Below, in pieces: positions 1-9,158 of a stretch of DNA of 64,000 nucleotides. A program made the translations under genes and the position numbers. Origin of the DNA: Neolewinella marina. Its GTDB lineage: Bacteria > Bacteroidota > Bacteroidia > Chitinophagales > Saprospiraceae. The DNA lies in contig NZ_PDLO01000006.1 in NCBI RefSeq assembly GCF_002631205.1, positions 124,001 to 188,000 on the forward strand, written 5' to 3'. Numbering within the stretch: the first letter of the stretch is position 1; the number at the start of each line of letters is the position of its first letter. The notes below the pieces were generated by a model. That model made no database searches, had not been told where the DNA came from, and saw only the letters and a program-made list of their open reading frames with translations.

Positions 1-263
1 GGGTGGCGGCTCACGTAGGAGGCCACGAAGGGGCAGGAGGGGATAGCATCCAGATCGTTGTCGCGGGCGTACTGGAGGGCGGTGGTCACCAGGGCGCTGC
101 CGATGCCCTGGCCGGTCAGGTCTTCCGGTACTTCGGTGTGGACGAGGTCGATCTGGTCGTCGCCTTTCATGCGGTAGATCAGCTCGGATCGCTGGGAACC
201 GCTGACGACTTCGAATCGGCTCTTATCAACATTGTTAACAACGGATTCATGGTTGGTGGACAT
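1..263 (-). CDS. GNAT-fold N-acetyltransferase, YidJ-like (partial, C-terminus outside window)
   Basis: Only the first 87 codons are in the window; the gene runs off the left edge. The visible protein begins MSTNHESVVNNV and contains a short beta-strand unit ending in ELIYR (about residues 27-31) and the pyrophosphate-binding loop GQGIGSALV (51-59), followed by a helix. This is the arrangement of the small one-domain GNAT proteins that transfer an acetyl group from acetyl-CoA; the substrate is unknown. The start at 263 is the ATG that gives the usual short N-terminus. It is transcribed in the same direction as rpoN, which ends 53 bp upstream. Family assignment is fairly safe, the substrate cannot be inferred. 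Confidence 0.75.
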   Translation of the reverse strand, partial: MSTNHESVVNNVDKSRFEVVSGSQRSELIYRMKGDDQIDLVHTEVPEDLTGQGIGSALVTTALQYARDNDLDAIPSCPFVASYVSRH

Positions 264-316
264 ACTACTTGGATTATACTGATGCCAATGATACGTTGAG
301 CATCCCTAGAGGTTCG

Positions 317-1813
317 TTAAAGTTCCTTGCGCAGGCGGGCCACCGGCAGGCCGAGCTGTTCGCGGTATTTGGCTACGGTACGGCGGGCAATCTCGTAGCC
401 GGCGTCCTTGAGGGCCCGCTGGAGCTTGCTGTCGTTGAGTGGTTTGCGCTTGTCTTCGGCGGAGATGATCTCGGCCAGCACCTTCTTTACCTGGGTGGTG
501 CTCACCTCCTCGCCCTCGTCGTTGGTCATGCCCTCGCTGAAGAACTCCCGCAGGGAGAAGGTGCCGAAGTCGGTCTGGACAAACTTGGAATTCACCACCC
601 GGCTCACGGTACTGATGTCGAGCTCGGTGGGCCCGGCGATGTCCTTCAGGATCATGGGGCGGAGGGTCTTCAGGTCGCCGGTTCGGAAGAACTTGTCCTG
701 GTAGCGGACGATGGCGTGCATCACGCTGTAGAGGGTCTGCTGCCGCTGCTGGATGGCCTCGATGAACCAGTTGGCGGAGTCGATATTCTGGCGGATGAAG
801 CCGGCGGCCTGCTTCTGGGCGGTGGTGAGCTTGCCCGATTCCTTCTGCTTGCGGCGGTATTCGGCCAGTTGCTGCTGGTAGTAATCGTTGATCTTCAGGT
901 CGGGGGCGTTGCGGGCGGTGAGGCTCAGCCGTAGCTCGCCGTCGACCACGGTGACCAGGAAGTCGGGCACCACCACCCGGGCGGCCCGCCCACCGGCGCG
1001 GCCGCTGAGGCCACTGGCGGGTTTGGGGTTCAGCTTCAGGATTTCCCCGAGGGCATCGCGGAGCTCATCCTCCTCCACCTCGAGCTTGTCGCGCAGCTTT
1101 TCGTAGTGCTTCTTGCTGAAGAGGTCGAAGTGGTCGCGGATGATGGTCTGGGCCAGCACCAGGTCGGCAAAGCGGTGGTCGTCGAGCTCCTCGCCGTTGT
1201 CGACCTTGTGGTTGAGCTGCAGCAGCAGGCATTCGCGCAGGTTGCGGGCGGCCAGGCCGGGGGGCTCCAGGGACTGCACCACGCGGAGGACTTCCCGGAT
1301 CCGGCCGGGTTCCACCTCGATGTCGTAGTTGATCAGGAGGTCGTCGGCGATGGCGCTGGGCAGCCGCTGCAGGTAGCCGTCGTCGTCGAGGTTGCCGATG
1401 ATCTGTAGGGCAATGGTGCGGTCGAGGGGGGTATCGAACTCCAGGTTGGCGAGTTGCCCCTCGAGGTACTCAAAGAAGGAATTTTCGTCGGCCGTATAAC
1501 TGCCGGGGGCGTCGTAGGGGTCTTCGTTGTTGCCGTTCTGCTGGTAGTTGGTGGGGTCGTCCTCGATGTACTGCTGGAAGAGTTCCTCCATCTCGAAGGG
1601 GTCATCCTTGGCGCCCTCCGTTTCCTGGGCGTCGTGATCGGCGGGGCCGTCCAGGGGGTCGGGGGTGGCTTCTTCCAAGGTAGGATTGCGTTCCAGTTCC
1701 TCCTTCACCCGTTGCTCGAGCTCGTACAGGGGGAGCTGCATCAGCTGCATGAGCTGAATCTGCCGGGGGCTAAGCTTCTGGAGCTGCGACTGCTTGAGCG
1801 ATTGTCCTAGCAT
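317..1813 (-). CDS. rpoN: RNA polymerase sigma-54 factor RpoN
   Basis: Alternative sigma factor that binds core polymerase and recognises -24/-12 promoters, opening them only with an AAA+ activator. The 498-residue protein has the glutamine- and leucine-rich region I (residues 1-48, with SPRQIQLMQLMQLPLYELEQ), an acidic linker (about 49-115), the core-binding domain, a helix-turn-helix (LDISTVSRVVNSKF, about 400-415) and the diagnostic RpoN box ARRTVAKYRE at 476-485, just before the C-terminus. Length is normal for the family. Upstream DNA on the minus strand is 120 bp of non-coding sequence shared with the divergent M3 peptidase gene. No sigma-54 activator is encoded in the window. Confidence 0.97.
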   Translation of the reverse strand: MLGQSLKQSQLQKLSPRQIQLMQLMQLPLYELEQRVKEELERNPTLEEATPDPLDGPADHDAQETEGAKDDPFEMEELFQQYIEDDPTNYQQNGNNEDPYDAPGSYTADENSFFEYLEGQLANLEFDTPLDRTIALQIIGNLDDDGYLQRLPSAIADDLLINYDIEVEPGRIREVLRVVQSLEPPGLAARNLRECLLLQLNHKVDNGEELDDHRFADLVLAQTIIRDHFDLFSKKHYEKLRDKLEVEEDELRDALGEILKLNPKPASGLSGRAGGRAARVVVPDFLVTVVDGELRLSLTARNAPDLKINDYYQQQLAEYRRKQKESGKLTTAQKQAAGFIRQNIDSANWFIEAIQQRQQTLYSVMHAIVRYQDKFFRTGDLKTLRPMILKDIAGPTELDISTVSRVVNSKFVQTDFGTFSLREFFSEGMTNDEGEEVSTTQVKKVLAEIISAEDKRKPLNDSKLQRALKDAGYEIARRTVAKYREQLGLPVARLRKEL

Positions 1814-1934
1814 GCGGTTGAACTATCGGGTGTAAGTTAGCGGTTAAGATGGGACGCCCCCGACGGGGCACCACTCGGATCGGTGAAAACGTGTTCCCGG
1901 TGGAACCTCAGATCAATCTTCTACCCCCTACCAT

Positions 1935-3620
1935 ATGTCACAAATTACGTTTCCCGAATTCGAGTACAAGCGGCCGGATCTTGATCAGTTAGAGAAGGCA
2001 TTTCAGGCCGTACTTGTTGAATTGAAGGAGGCCGAAACCGTAAACGACGCCATCGCCGCCGTCGAGCAGATCGACAGCATCCGCGCCAGCGTATCCACGG
2101 CCTATAATATCGGTTACATCCGCTACAGCATCAATACCCGCGACCCCTTCTACCGGGCGGAAAAGGACTGGTTCGACGAGCACCTGCCCCGCACGGAGCA
2201 GTGGCGGGTGGATTATTACCGCGCCCTCCTCGACAACCCCCACCGGGAAGCCCTCGAGGCCCACTTCGGCCGCCAGCTCTTCGACTCAGCCACGGTGAGC
2301 ATCAACACCTTCCGCCCGGAGATCCTCCAGGAGCTGCAGGCGGTCAATAAGCTCAGCAGCGAATTCACCCAGCTCAGGGGCGGGGCCGAAATCGAGGTCG
2401 ACGGCAAGATCTATAACCTCTCCAGCATTGCCCCCCTGGAGCAGGTGGCCGACCGCGAAAAGCGCAAGCAGGCCAGCACCGCCAAGTGGAACTGGTTCGC
2501 CGAACACCGGCAGCGGCTGGAGGACATCTACGCCGAGATGGTCCGCCTGCGCACTACCATGGCCCACAAGCTGGAGTACGAGAACTACGTCGGTCTCGGC
2601 TACGCCAACATGAACCGCACCGACTACGGTCCGGAGGAGGTGGCCAACTTCCGGCGGCAGGTCCGCGAGCACATCGTACCCATCGCCCAGCGGCTCTACG
2701 AGCAGCAGCGCGAACGCCTGGGCGTGGACCGGCTTCACTACTACGACCTGGCCTTCCGCTTCCCCACCGGCAACCCCACCCCCAAGGGCGACCCCGCGGC
2801 CATCGTGGCCCACGCCGAGAAGATGTACCGGGAGCTGAGCCCGGAAACCGGCGAGTTCTTCCGCCTGCTCCAGGACAAGAAGCTGATGGACCTCGAAGCC
2901 AAGGACGGCAAGGCCCCCGGCGGCTACTGCACCTACATCAACGAGTACCAGACGCCCTACATCTTCAGCAACTTCAACGGCACGAGCCACGACATTGACG
3001 TGCTTACCCATGAGTTCGGCCACGCCTTTCAGGTGTACAGCAGCCGCCACCAGCGGCCGATGGAGTACAACTGGCCCACCTTCGACGCGGCGGAGATCCA
3101 CAGCATGAGCATGGAGTTTTTCACCTACCCCTGGATGGAAGGCTTCTTCGGGGAGGATACCCAGAAGTACTATTTCAGCCACGTGGCCGGCTCCTTCCGC
3201 TTCCTGCCCTACGGCTGCGCGGTAGACGAGTTCCAGCACCGGGTCTACGAAAACCCCGACCTGGACAACGCCGGCCGCAATGCGATCTGGAAGGAAATGG
3301 AGGCCGCCTACTTGCCGCACCTCGACTACAGCGACAACGACCACCTCAACGTCGGCACCTTCTGGCAAAGCCAGGGCCACATCTTCAGCGTGCCCTTCTA
3401 CTACATCGACTACTGCCTGGCGCAGATCTGTGCCTTCCAGTTCCTGCTCAAGGATGAGGCGGACCACGAATCGGCCTGGGCCGACTACGTAAAGCTCTGC
3501 GAGGCCGGCGGCTCCCGGTCGTTCCTGGAACTGGTGGAGCTGGCCGGACTGGAAAACCCCTTCGAGGATGGGGTGGTGAAGAAAATCGCGGACCGGGTCC
3601 GCGCCCGGCTTGACGCTTAG
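1935..3620 (+). CDS. M3 family oligoendopeptidase (PepF-like)
   Basis: Cytosolic zinc metallopeptidase that trims short peptides. The protein has 561 residues, starts MSQITFPEFEYKRP and has no signal peptide. The zinc site is HEFGHAF at 359-365 with His359, Glu360 and His363, and the third ligand is probably Glu387 in AAEIHSMSMEFF. The C-terminal part, with YYIDYCLAQICAFQFL, is typical of the M3B (oligoendopeptidase F-like) branch. The downstream carrier gene overlaps its stop codon by 11 nt, so translation may be coupled; a peptide and nucleoside salvage role for the pair is only a guess. Confidence 0.93.
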   Translation: MSQITFPEFEYKRPDLDQLEKAFQAVLVELKEAETVNDAIAAVEQIDSIRASVSTAYNIGYIRYSINTRDPFYRAEKDWFDEHLPRTEQWRVDYYRALLDNPHREALEAHFGRQLFDSATVSINTFRPEILQELQAVNKLSSEFTQLRGGAEIEVDGKIYNLSSIAPLEQVADREKRKQASTAKWNWFAEHRQRLEDIYAEMVRLRTTMAHKLEYENYVGLGYANMNRTDYGPEEVANFRRQVREHIVPIAQRLYEQQRERLGVDRLHYYDLAFRFPTGNPTPKGDPAAIVAHAEKMYRELSPETGEFFRLLQDKKLMDLEAKDGKAPGGYCTYINEYQTPYIFSNFNGTSHDIDVLTHEFGHAFQVYSSRHQRPMEYNWPTFDAAEIHSMSMEFFTYPWMEGFFGEDTQKYYFSHVAGSFRFLPYGCAVDEFQHRVYENPDLDNAGRNAIWKEMEAAYLPHLDYSDNDHLNVGTFWQSQGHIFSVPFYYIDYCLAQICAFQFLLKDEADHESAWADYVKLCEAGGSRSFLELVELAGLENPFEDGVVKKIADRVRARLDA

Positions 3621-4785
3621 GGTTCGGCTCTCGCTCTTACTCTTCTTCCAGTTTGCCGTCTGGGCCAGCTGGCTGATCAACCTGGGTACCTACCTGCTGG
3701 AAAGCCTGCACTTCACGGGGCTGCAGGTGGGTATGATCTACGCGACCAACGCCATCGCCGCCACCGTGGCCCCGCCGCTCATGGGCTGGCTGGCCGACCG
3801 CAGCTATCCCTCCGAGCGGCTGATGGGGGTGCTGAATACGGTGGGCGGACTGAGCCTCATCGCCTGCTACTTCACCGTCAGTTTCCCCTGGTTCTACGGC
3901 TGGATGCTGCTCTTCAACCTCTGCTTCATTCCCACCTTCAGCCTGGCGGCGGCCATGTGTTTTTATCACCTGGAGCGGCCGGCGGAGCAGTATCCTCTCA
4001 TCCGCGTCTGGGGCACGGTATCCTTCATGCTGGTAGGCATTGCCCTGAGCGTCTTTCAGGTGGAGCAGTCGGCCCTGCCCCTGCTGGCGGGCGGCTTCAC
4101 CGGCCTGCTGCTGGCGGGATATTCCTTTTTCCTGCCGCATACCCCCCCGGAGCCGGGCTTCAACTGGACCACCCTGAAGGGGGAGGAGGTCCACAGCATC
4201 TTCCGCGAACGCGGGATGATCGTCCTGCTGATCGCCCTGCTGGCAAGTTGCATCCCCTCCTCATTCTACTACAGCTTCCTTAATCCCTTTCTGAACGAAG
4301 TGGGCTGGCCCGCCGCCGCCGCGAAGATGGCCCTGGGACAGCTCTTCGAGATCGGGGTGGTGCTGGCCATGCCGTTCATCTTCCGGCGCTTCCGCTTCCG
4401 GAACATCATCTTCTGGGGACTCATGGCCTGGGGACTGCGCTATTTCGCTTTCGGCATCGGCCGTCCCGGCGACCACGAATGGCTCCTCTACGCCGGCATC
4501 GTAGTGCAGGGCGTAGCCTTCGCCTGGATCATCATCGCCGCCCAGATCTACGTCAACAACCGGGTACCCACCTACCTGCGCAATACGGCCCAGGGACTGA
4601 TCTCCTTCGCCAACCTCGGCATCGGCGCCTTCGTGGGCAGCTGGATCGCCGGCGAGGTCGTCAGCGCCAACCTCCTGGCCGACGGATCCCACAACTGGTG
4701 GGCCATCTGGCTCGTCCCCGGCTGCGTTGGCGTGGGGGCCGCGGCCTTTTTCTGGCTGGCCTTTCCGCGGGCGGGGCGGCTTTGA
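3610..4785 (+). CDS. MFS transporter, nucleoside:H+ symporter-like
   Basis: Inner-membrane carrier of about 391 residues with roughly 12 hydrophobic segments. The N-terminal part (FFQFAVWASWLINLGTYLL, then MGWLADR at the first cytoplasmic loop) and the C-terminal YLRNTAQGLISFANLGIGAFVG resemble the NupG/XapB nucleoside:H+ symporter family. The start is taken as TTG at 3610, overlapping the M3 peptidase stop by 11 nt; there is no ATG near this point that keeps the first membrane segment. Substrate is inferred from family resemblance only. Confidence 0.8.
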   Translation: MTLRVRLSLLLFFQFAVWASWLINLGTYLLESLHFTGLQVGMIYATNAIAATVAPPLMGWLADRSYPSERLMGVLNTVGGLSLIACYFTVSFPWFYGWMLLFNLCFIPTFSLAAAMCFYHLERPAEQYPLIRVWGTVSFMLVGIALSVFQVEQSALPLLAGGFTGLLLAGYSFFLPHTPPEPGFNWTTLKGEEVHSIFRERGMIVLLIALLASCIPSSFYYSFLNPFLNEVGWPAAAAKMALGQLFEIGVVLAMPFIFRRFRFRNIIFWGLMAWGLRYFAFGIGRPGDHEWLLYAGIVVQGVAFAWIIIAAQIYVNNRVPTYLRNTAQGLISFANLGIGAFVGSWIAGEVVSANLLADGSHNWWAIWLVPGCVGVGAAAFFWLAFPRAGRL

Positions 4786-4825
4786 GTTTTCGAGTTTTTG
4801 GGTTGTTGAGTTGGTGTGGCCTTTA

Positions 4826-4843
4826 CCCCTCGCTTCGCTCGGG
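4826..4843. repeat. Dispersed 18-bp intergenic motif CCCCTCGCTTCGCTCGGG
   Basis: The motif directly precedes the tandem repeat block. Close relatives occur at 17994-18010 in the same orientation and, as reverse complements with T for C variants, at 18208-18225 and 18252-18269. All copies are in intergenic DNA. Confidence 0.7.
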
Positions 4844-4849
4844 CGGGGG

Positions 4850-5001
4850 CTGCGGGTGGAACTGGCGTGGTGCCGCGAGCTTAGCAGGTGAGCCGGGGGG
4901 CTGCGGGTGGAACTGGCGTGGTGCCGCGAGCTTAGCAGGTGAGCCGGGGGGGCTGCGGGTGGAACTGGCGTGGTGCCGTGAGCTTAGCTGGTGAGCCGGG
5001 G
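4850..5001. repeat. Three tandem copies of a 51-52 bp repeat
   Basis: Copies start at 4850, 4901 and 4953 with CTGCGGGTGGAACTGGCGTG and end in AGCCGGGGG. The first two are nearly identical over their whole length; the third has two substitutions (GTGAGCTTAGCTGG instead of GCGAGCTTAGCAGG). The block fills most of the gap between the MFS gene and the stop of the TonB receptor. Function unknown. Confidence 0.85.
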
Positions 5002-5059
5002 AAGGAGCGAGCGAAGCTCGCGCAACTCTACCGTACTAACCTACTACCGTACTAAAACA

Positions 5060-7615
5060 CTAAATCTCCACCACCAATCGCAGATTCACCCGTCGCCCCG
5101 TCAGTCGGTTCGGTACGGCATACTGCTGCTGGAAGATGGTCTTGATCCAGGTATTGCCGGCCTGGTTGCCCACGTTCATCAGGTTGTAGACCTCCAGGCT
5201 AAGGAAGGTGGAACGGGTGAAGCGAAGGGGGGAAGTGGCAACGTTGCGGGAGGTTTCCCGGTCGAAAAGTCGGAGGCTGAAGCCGATGTCGATCCGGTGG
5301 TAGGTATCGAAGCGCAGGGTGTTGCGGTAGATCCGGTTCTCGCCCTGGATGCCGAAGGGCAGTCCACCGCCGACGGTCAGGTTTACGTGGGTGCGGAAGT
5401 TGGGGTTGTTGCGCAGGTAGTCCTGGAAGAAGAGCGACAGCTGAAAGAGCTGGTCGGTGGGCCGGGGCACGTATTCCTTCGCCTCGTCGATCACCTCGCC
5501 GTCCTGTCCGCGGCCGATCACTTCCTTGTGTTCTACTCCGAGTAGTTTTTCGCGGGCGCGCAGCAGGCTCAGGTTCAGCCAGCTGTCGGCTCCGGGCACG
5601 AACTCTCCGTTCAGACGGAAGTCCAGTCCGGCCACGTAGCCGCTGGCGTCGTTCAGCCCCGAGTACTGGATGCGGACATTCTCGATCTCGTAGCTGACCA
5701 GGTCCCAGAGCGACTTGTAGTAGGCTTCAGTGATGAGGCGGAATTTCTTGGGGTTCCGCTTGCCGTAGTAGAAGTCGCTGGTGATGCCCCCCACGAAGTG
5801 GAGGGATTTCTGGCTGCGCAGGTCGGTATTCACGCTGCCGTCCGGGGCGCGCATCTCCCGGTAGAAGGGCTGCTGGACGTAGAGGCCGCCCGCGAGCTTG
5901 TAGGTGATGTCGGCCGTACCGCCCAGGGGCTTGTAGAGCAGCTGGGCGCGGGGGCTCACGTCCAGATCGCCGTTCAGGTCCCAGGCCACGGCCCGTACGC
6001 CGGCGCTGAGGCGGATGTCGGCGCGGTCCTCCGCCCGCCAGGTGTAGGTGTCCTGGAAGAAGGCGCTGAAGCGATTACTCAGGATCTCGTTTTCGGTCTG
6101 CAGCACGCTGAACAGCCGCACGCCGTCCTCGTCGAAGGGCAGGCTGTAGCCGGCCGAGTCCAGCCGCTCCCATTCGTGGATATAGTCGTTCACCCGCTCG
6201 TGCTGGGCCTTGAAGCTCCATTGCAGGAAGTGGGCCCGCGTGGTGTTCTCGTCGCCGCCGTTGAGCTCGAGTCCGCCGCGGAGTTCGGCGTTGTAGACCT
6301 GGATGTCGAGGAAGTTGCGGACATACTCCTGCTGAATGCCGGTACCGATGGTGCGGGTGATTTCCCCGAAACTTTCGGAGCCCAGGTCGGTATCCAGCTC
6401 CCCGAGGGTGTAACGGCCGCCAATGCTGATGCCCTCGTTCTCGTCACTGCGGAAGGCCGAGGTGAGGAACTTGAGGAAGAGGGGATTGTCCAGCCGCTCG
6501 GGGATGTAGGTCAGCGACAGTCCCCCCATCTGGGTCAGGAAGTCGTCCCGCTCCGCCCCCTCGAAGGCGCTGAACAGCTGCAGGGTCTCGAAGAATCCGC
6601 CGAAGGCCGTGGACCGGCTCACCGGATTGAAGTTGTAGATGCTGCGGTTGTAGTTGCCCAGCAGCCCGAGCTGGAGGGTGCGGCTGAAGTCGTAGGTCAG
6701 ATAGCCCTGCAGGTCAAAGAAGTTCGGCAGGTATTCGCCGGTGGTTTCCAGGGAGCCGAGGAGGTAACGGGTGGTCTTGTAGCGGGCGCCCAGCAGGTAG
6801 CGCAGTCGTTGATAATTGCTGCGGCCGAGTCGCTTGCTGCCCTCCACGTGGGCGGCCCCGCCGAGCAGGCTGGCTTCCACGGAGCCGCGCAGGCTGTCCG
6901 GGCGCTTGTATTTGATGTCGAGTACGGAGGAGAGCTTGTCGCCGTAGCGCGCCTCGAAGCCCCCGGAGCTGAAGCTCAGGCTCCGCATCAGTTTGGGGTT
7001 GGCAAAGGTGAGGCCCTCCTGCTGCCCCTGGCGGATGAGCTGGGGGCGGTAGATCTCGAAATCGTTGACGTACACCAGGTTCTCGTCGTAGTTGCCGCCG
7101 CGCACGTTGTACTGGCTGGTGAGTTCTCCTCCGGCACCGCTGCTTACCCCGAGGGCGATGCTGGGCAGCAGGCTCTCCAGGTTGCCGGTCACCGAGGGCA
7201 GCAGCCGCAGCTGGGCGGGGTCCTCGCGGATCATGCCGCCTTCCTCGACCTTGCTTTCGCGCACGACCACCTCCAGGCTGCTTTCCACCGGGACGAGGGC
7301 CACGTCGATCTGCTTGCGGGTGGCGGGGGGCAGCTCGCTCACCTTCACTTCCGTTTCCCGGTAGCCGATGCGGCTGAAGACGAGCACGAAGTCGATCCCG
7401 GCGGGCACGGTGGCCACGTAGCGGCCCGTCTCGCTGCTTTCCACGGCGCTGGTCGCTCCCCGTACGTAGATGGTCGCGAAGTCTACCGGCAGTTCCGTCA
7501 CCAGATCGGTCACCTTCCCCGAGATCGTGGCCGTTTCCACCTGGGCGTTCAGGTGGCGCGCCGCGCAGGTGCCGAGCAAGACCAGAAAAGCAAGGAGGGT
7601 GGTTCTGAACCGCAT
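5060..7615 (-). CDS. TonB-dependent receptor with carboxypeptidase-regulatory N-terminal domain
   Basis: Outer-membrane active transporter of 851 residues. The start at 7615 (MRFRTTLLAFLVLLGTCAAR) is chosen because it begins a signal peptide; the open frame upstream runs into the sirtuin gene. After cleavage near LNAQ comes a CarboxypepD_reg-like domain (about 30-115, ATISGKVTDLVTELPVDFAT), then a plug domain with LRLLPSVTGNLESLLPS and YNVRGGNYDENLVYVND, then a beta-barrel ending in LRLVVEI. No SusD or DUF4249 partner is adjacent. A TACTTTTG box on the minus strand (7651-7644) fits a Bacteroidota -7 element. Substrate unknown. Confidence 0.93.
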   Translation of the reverse strand: MRFRTTLLAFLVLLGTCAARHLNAQVETATISGKVTDLVTELPVDFATIYVRGATSAVESSETGRYVATVPAGIDFVLVFSRIGYRETEVKVSELPPATRKQIDVALVPVESSLEVVVRESKVEEGGMIREDPAQLRLLPSVTGNLESLLPSIALGVSSGAGGELTSQYNVRGGNYDENLVYVNDFEIYRPQLIRQGQQEGLTFANPKLMRSLSFSSGGFEARYGDKLSSVLDIKYKRPDSLRGSVEASLLGGAAHVEGSKRLGRSNYQRLRYLLGARYKTTRYLLGSLETTGEYLPNFFDLQGYLTYDFSRTLQLGLLGNYNRSIYNFNPVSRSTAFGGFFETLQLFSAFEGAERDDFLTQMGGLSLTYIPERLDNPLFLKFLTSAFRSDENEGISIGGRYTLGELDTDLGSESFGEITRTIGTGIQQEYVRNFLDIQVYNAELRGGLELNGGDENTTRAHFLQWSFKAQHERVNDYIHEWERLDSAGYSLPFDEDGVRLFSVLQTENEILSNRFSAFFQDTYTWRAEDRADIRLSAGVRAVAWDLNGDLDVSPRAQLLYKPLGGTADITYKLAGGLYVQQPFYREMRAPDGSVNTDLRSQKSLHFVGGITSDFYYGKRNPKKFRLITEAYYKSLWDLVSYEIENVRIQYSGLNDASGYVAGLDFRLNGEFVPGADSWLNLSLLRAREKLLGVEHKEVIGRGQDGEVIDEAKEYVPRPTDQLFQLSLFFQDYLRNNPNFRTHVNLTVGGGLPFGIQGENRIYRNTLRFDTYHRIDIGFSLRLFDRETSRNVATSPLRFTRSTFLSLEVYNLMNVGNQAGNTWIKTIFQQQYAVPNRLTGRRVNLRLVVEI

Positions 7616-7692
7616 AGTAACCGGGGTAAAGGAATGCGAACGCCAAAAGTAAGCGGCTTGGTACCCGTTGCCCGGCACCGGCGCGCCGCCGC

Positions 7693-8388
7693 CTAGAGCA
7701 AATCCTGCAGCAGGCGGGTGGCTTCCCGCATGCCGTCGCCGCCGCCCATTTCCAGCAGGTGGAGGTTGCGCCGCCCCCGCAGCTGGTAGCTCACCGCCGG
7801 CCGGGGGTCGATGTAGATGACGGGGGCCTCCTCCGGCGCGACGCCCACCAACCCCGCCGCCGGGTACACCTGCAAGGAGGTGCCCACGATGATGACGGCG
7901 TCGGCCGACTGTACCTCCCGGGCCGCGGGCTCGATCATGGGCACCTCCTCGCCGAACCACACGATGTGGGGGCGCAGCTGGACGCCAGATTCGTCGACAT
8001 CGCCCAGTACCAGGTCACCCGTCCAGGAGCGGGGCTTCCCCTCACCCCGGACGGGCCGCACCTTGGTCAGTTCACCGTGGAGGTGGAGTACCCGGCTGGA
8101 GCCGGCCCGCTCGTGGAGGTCATCCACGTTCTGGGTCACGACCGTAACCCGGTAGTGCCGTTCGAGTTCCGCGATGCGCCGGTGGCCGTCGTTGGGCTGG
8201 GCGGTCGCCAGCTGGGCGCGGCGCAGGTTGTAGAACCGCAGCACCAGCTCGGGGTCCCGGGCGAAGGCTTCGGGGGTGGCCACGTCTTCCACCCGGTGTT
8301 CTTCCCACAGCCCGTTGCTGTCGCGGAAGGTCTTCAGGCCGGACTCGGCGCTGATACCGGCACCGGAAAGGACGACGAGGTGTTTCAC
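7693..8388 (-). CDS. NAD-dependent protein deacylase, Sir2 family (class III-like), no zinc cysteines
   Basis: Removes acyl groups from lysine using NAD+. The start is GTG at 8388, giving VKHLVVLSGAGISAESGLKT and 231 residues; a longer frame upstream overlaps the hydratase gene and reads as shadow sequence. NAD-binding GAGIS, TQNVDDLHERAG and the catalytic-His motif LHGEL are present. FYNLRR has the Tyr and Arg spacing of SIRT5-like class III enzymes, which prefer succinyl/malonyl groups. The protein contains no cysteine at all, so the usual structural zinc site is absent. It follows the enoyl-CoA hydratase gene by 11 bp, so the two are probably co-transcribed; a link to acyl-CoA metabolism is inference. 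Confidence 0.9.
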   Translation of the reverse strand: MKHLVVLSGAGISAESGLKTFRDSNGLWEEHRVEDVATPEAFARDPELVLRFYNLRRAQLATAQPNDGHRRIAELERHYRVTVVTQNVDDLHERAGSSRVLHLHGELTKVRPVRGEGKPRSWTGDLVLGDVDESGVQLRPHIVWFGEEVPMIEPAAREVQSADAVIIVGTSLQVYPAAGLVGVAPEEAPVIYIDPRPAVSYQLRGRRNLHLLEMGGGDGMREATRLLQDLL

Positions 8389-8399
8389 GGGGTGGGGCG

Positions 8400-9158
8400 T
8401 TACTTTTTCTTGAACTTGGCCAGGGCCGCCTTGGCGTCGGGCTGCAGTACGAGCTGACCGGTGATGCCGGCGCGTTCGGCCAGCAGCTGGGGCCAGTCCT
8501 CGGTACCTTCCCAGAGGCTGCGCTTCAGGCGCTCGGCGGCACCCGGGCTGTAGCTGGCGAGTTTGCGGGCCACGAGGCGGGCTTCGCGGAACAGCTCTTC
8601 GGGGCCGGCGTACACCCGCTGGTAGAGGCCTTTTTCGCGGCCCCATTTGGCGTCGTGCCATTCGGTGTCGAGACAGAGCTCACTGGCGGCGGCTACACCC
8701 ATCTTGCGGATCAGGGCGGGCAGGATCACGAAGGGGCCTATGGCGATGGCCAGCTCACTGAGCTTGACCTCCGAGGCGCGGCAGCCCAGGCAGTAGTCGG
8801 CCGCCGCGGCGATGCCCACGCCGCCGCCGATGGCCTTGCCCTGCACGGCCACCACGATGGGCTTGGGGCAGCGGCGCATGGCCAGGATCACGTTGGCGAA
8901 TCCCATGAAAAACTTGCGGCCACTTTCCTCGTCCTGTATGGCCAGCAGCTCGTCCAGGTTGGCCCCGGCACAGAAGGTGTCGTCGCCGGCGCTGCGGATC
9001 ATGATCGACTTGACGGCCTCGTTGCTGGCTGCCGCCTCGATGTGCTCCACGAGTTCGGCCAGCAGGCTGGAGGGCATGCTGTTGTGGGAAGGGTGAGAAA
9101 AGACGATACGCATCCAGTTCGTGCGTAGCTCGGAGGTAATGCTGCCTGCTTGGTTCAT
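8400..9158 (-). CDS. Enoyl-CoA hydratase/isomerase family protein
   Basis: Crotonase-fold protein of 252 residues acting on acyl-CoA thioesters in the cytosol. Oxyanion-hole segments are DTFCAGANLDELL (about 60-72) and GKAIGGGVGIAAAADYCLG (about 106-124). The region that holds the second catalytic glutamate in classical hydratases reads LSELAIAIGPFVILP, so the exact reaction is uncertain. The ATG at 9158 lies directly after TATCTTCAGCCC on the minus strand, suggesting a very short or absent leader. First gene of a probable two-gene unit with the sirtuin. Confidence 0.88.
   Translation of the reverse strand: MNQAGSITSELRTNWMRIVFSHPSHNSMPSSLLAELVEHIEAAASNEAVKSIMIRSAGDDTFCAGANLDELLAIQDEESGRKFFMGFANVILAMRRCPKPIVVAVQGKAIGGGVGIAAAADYCLGCRASEVKLSELAIAIGPFVILPALIRKMGVAAASELCLDTEWHDAKWGREKGLYQRVYAGPEELFREARLVARKLASYSPGAAERLKRSLWEGTEDWPQLLAERAGITGQLVLQPDAKAALAKFKKK

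Noticed and set aside
269-934. Long open frame opposite rpoN
   Set aside because: It lies in antisense to a full-length, well-conserved gene and has the low-complexity Leu/Gly/Val composition typical of high-GC shadow frames.
5798-7696. 632-residue plus-strand frame over the TonB receptor gene
   Set aside because: Opposite strand of a clear receptor gene; Gly/Val/Glu-rich without any domain.
7616-7960. Upstream extension of the TonB receptor frame
   Set aside because: It overlaps the sirtuin gene in another frame and lacks export features; the signal peptide starts at 7615.
8389-8661. Upstream extension of the sirtuin frame
   Set aside because: It overlaps the hydratase coding region and is Arg/Pro-rich; the conserved sirtuin N-terminus starts at GTG 8388.
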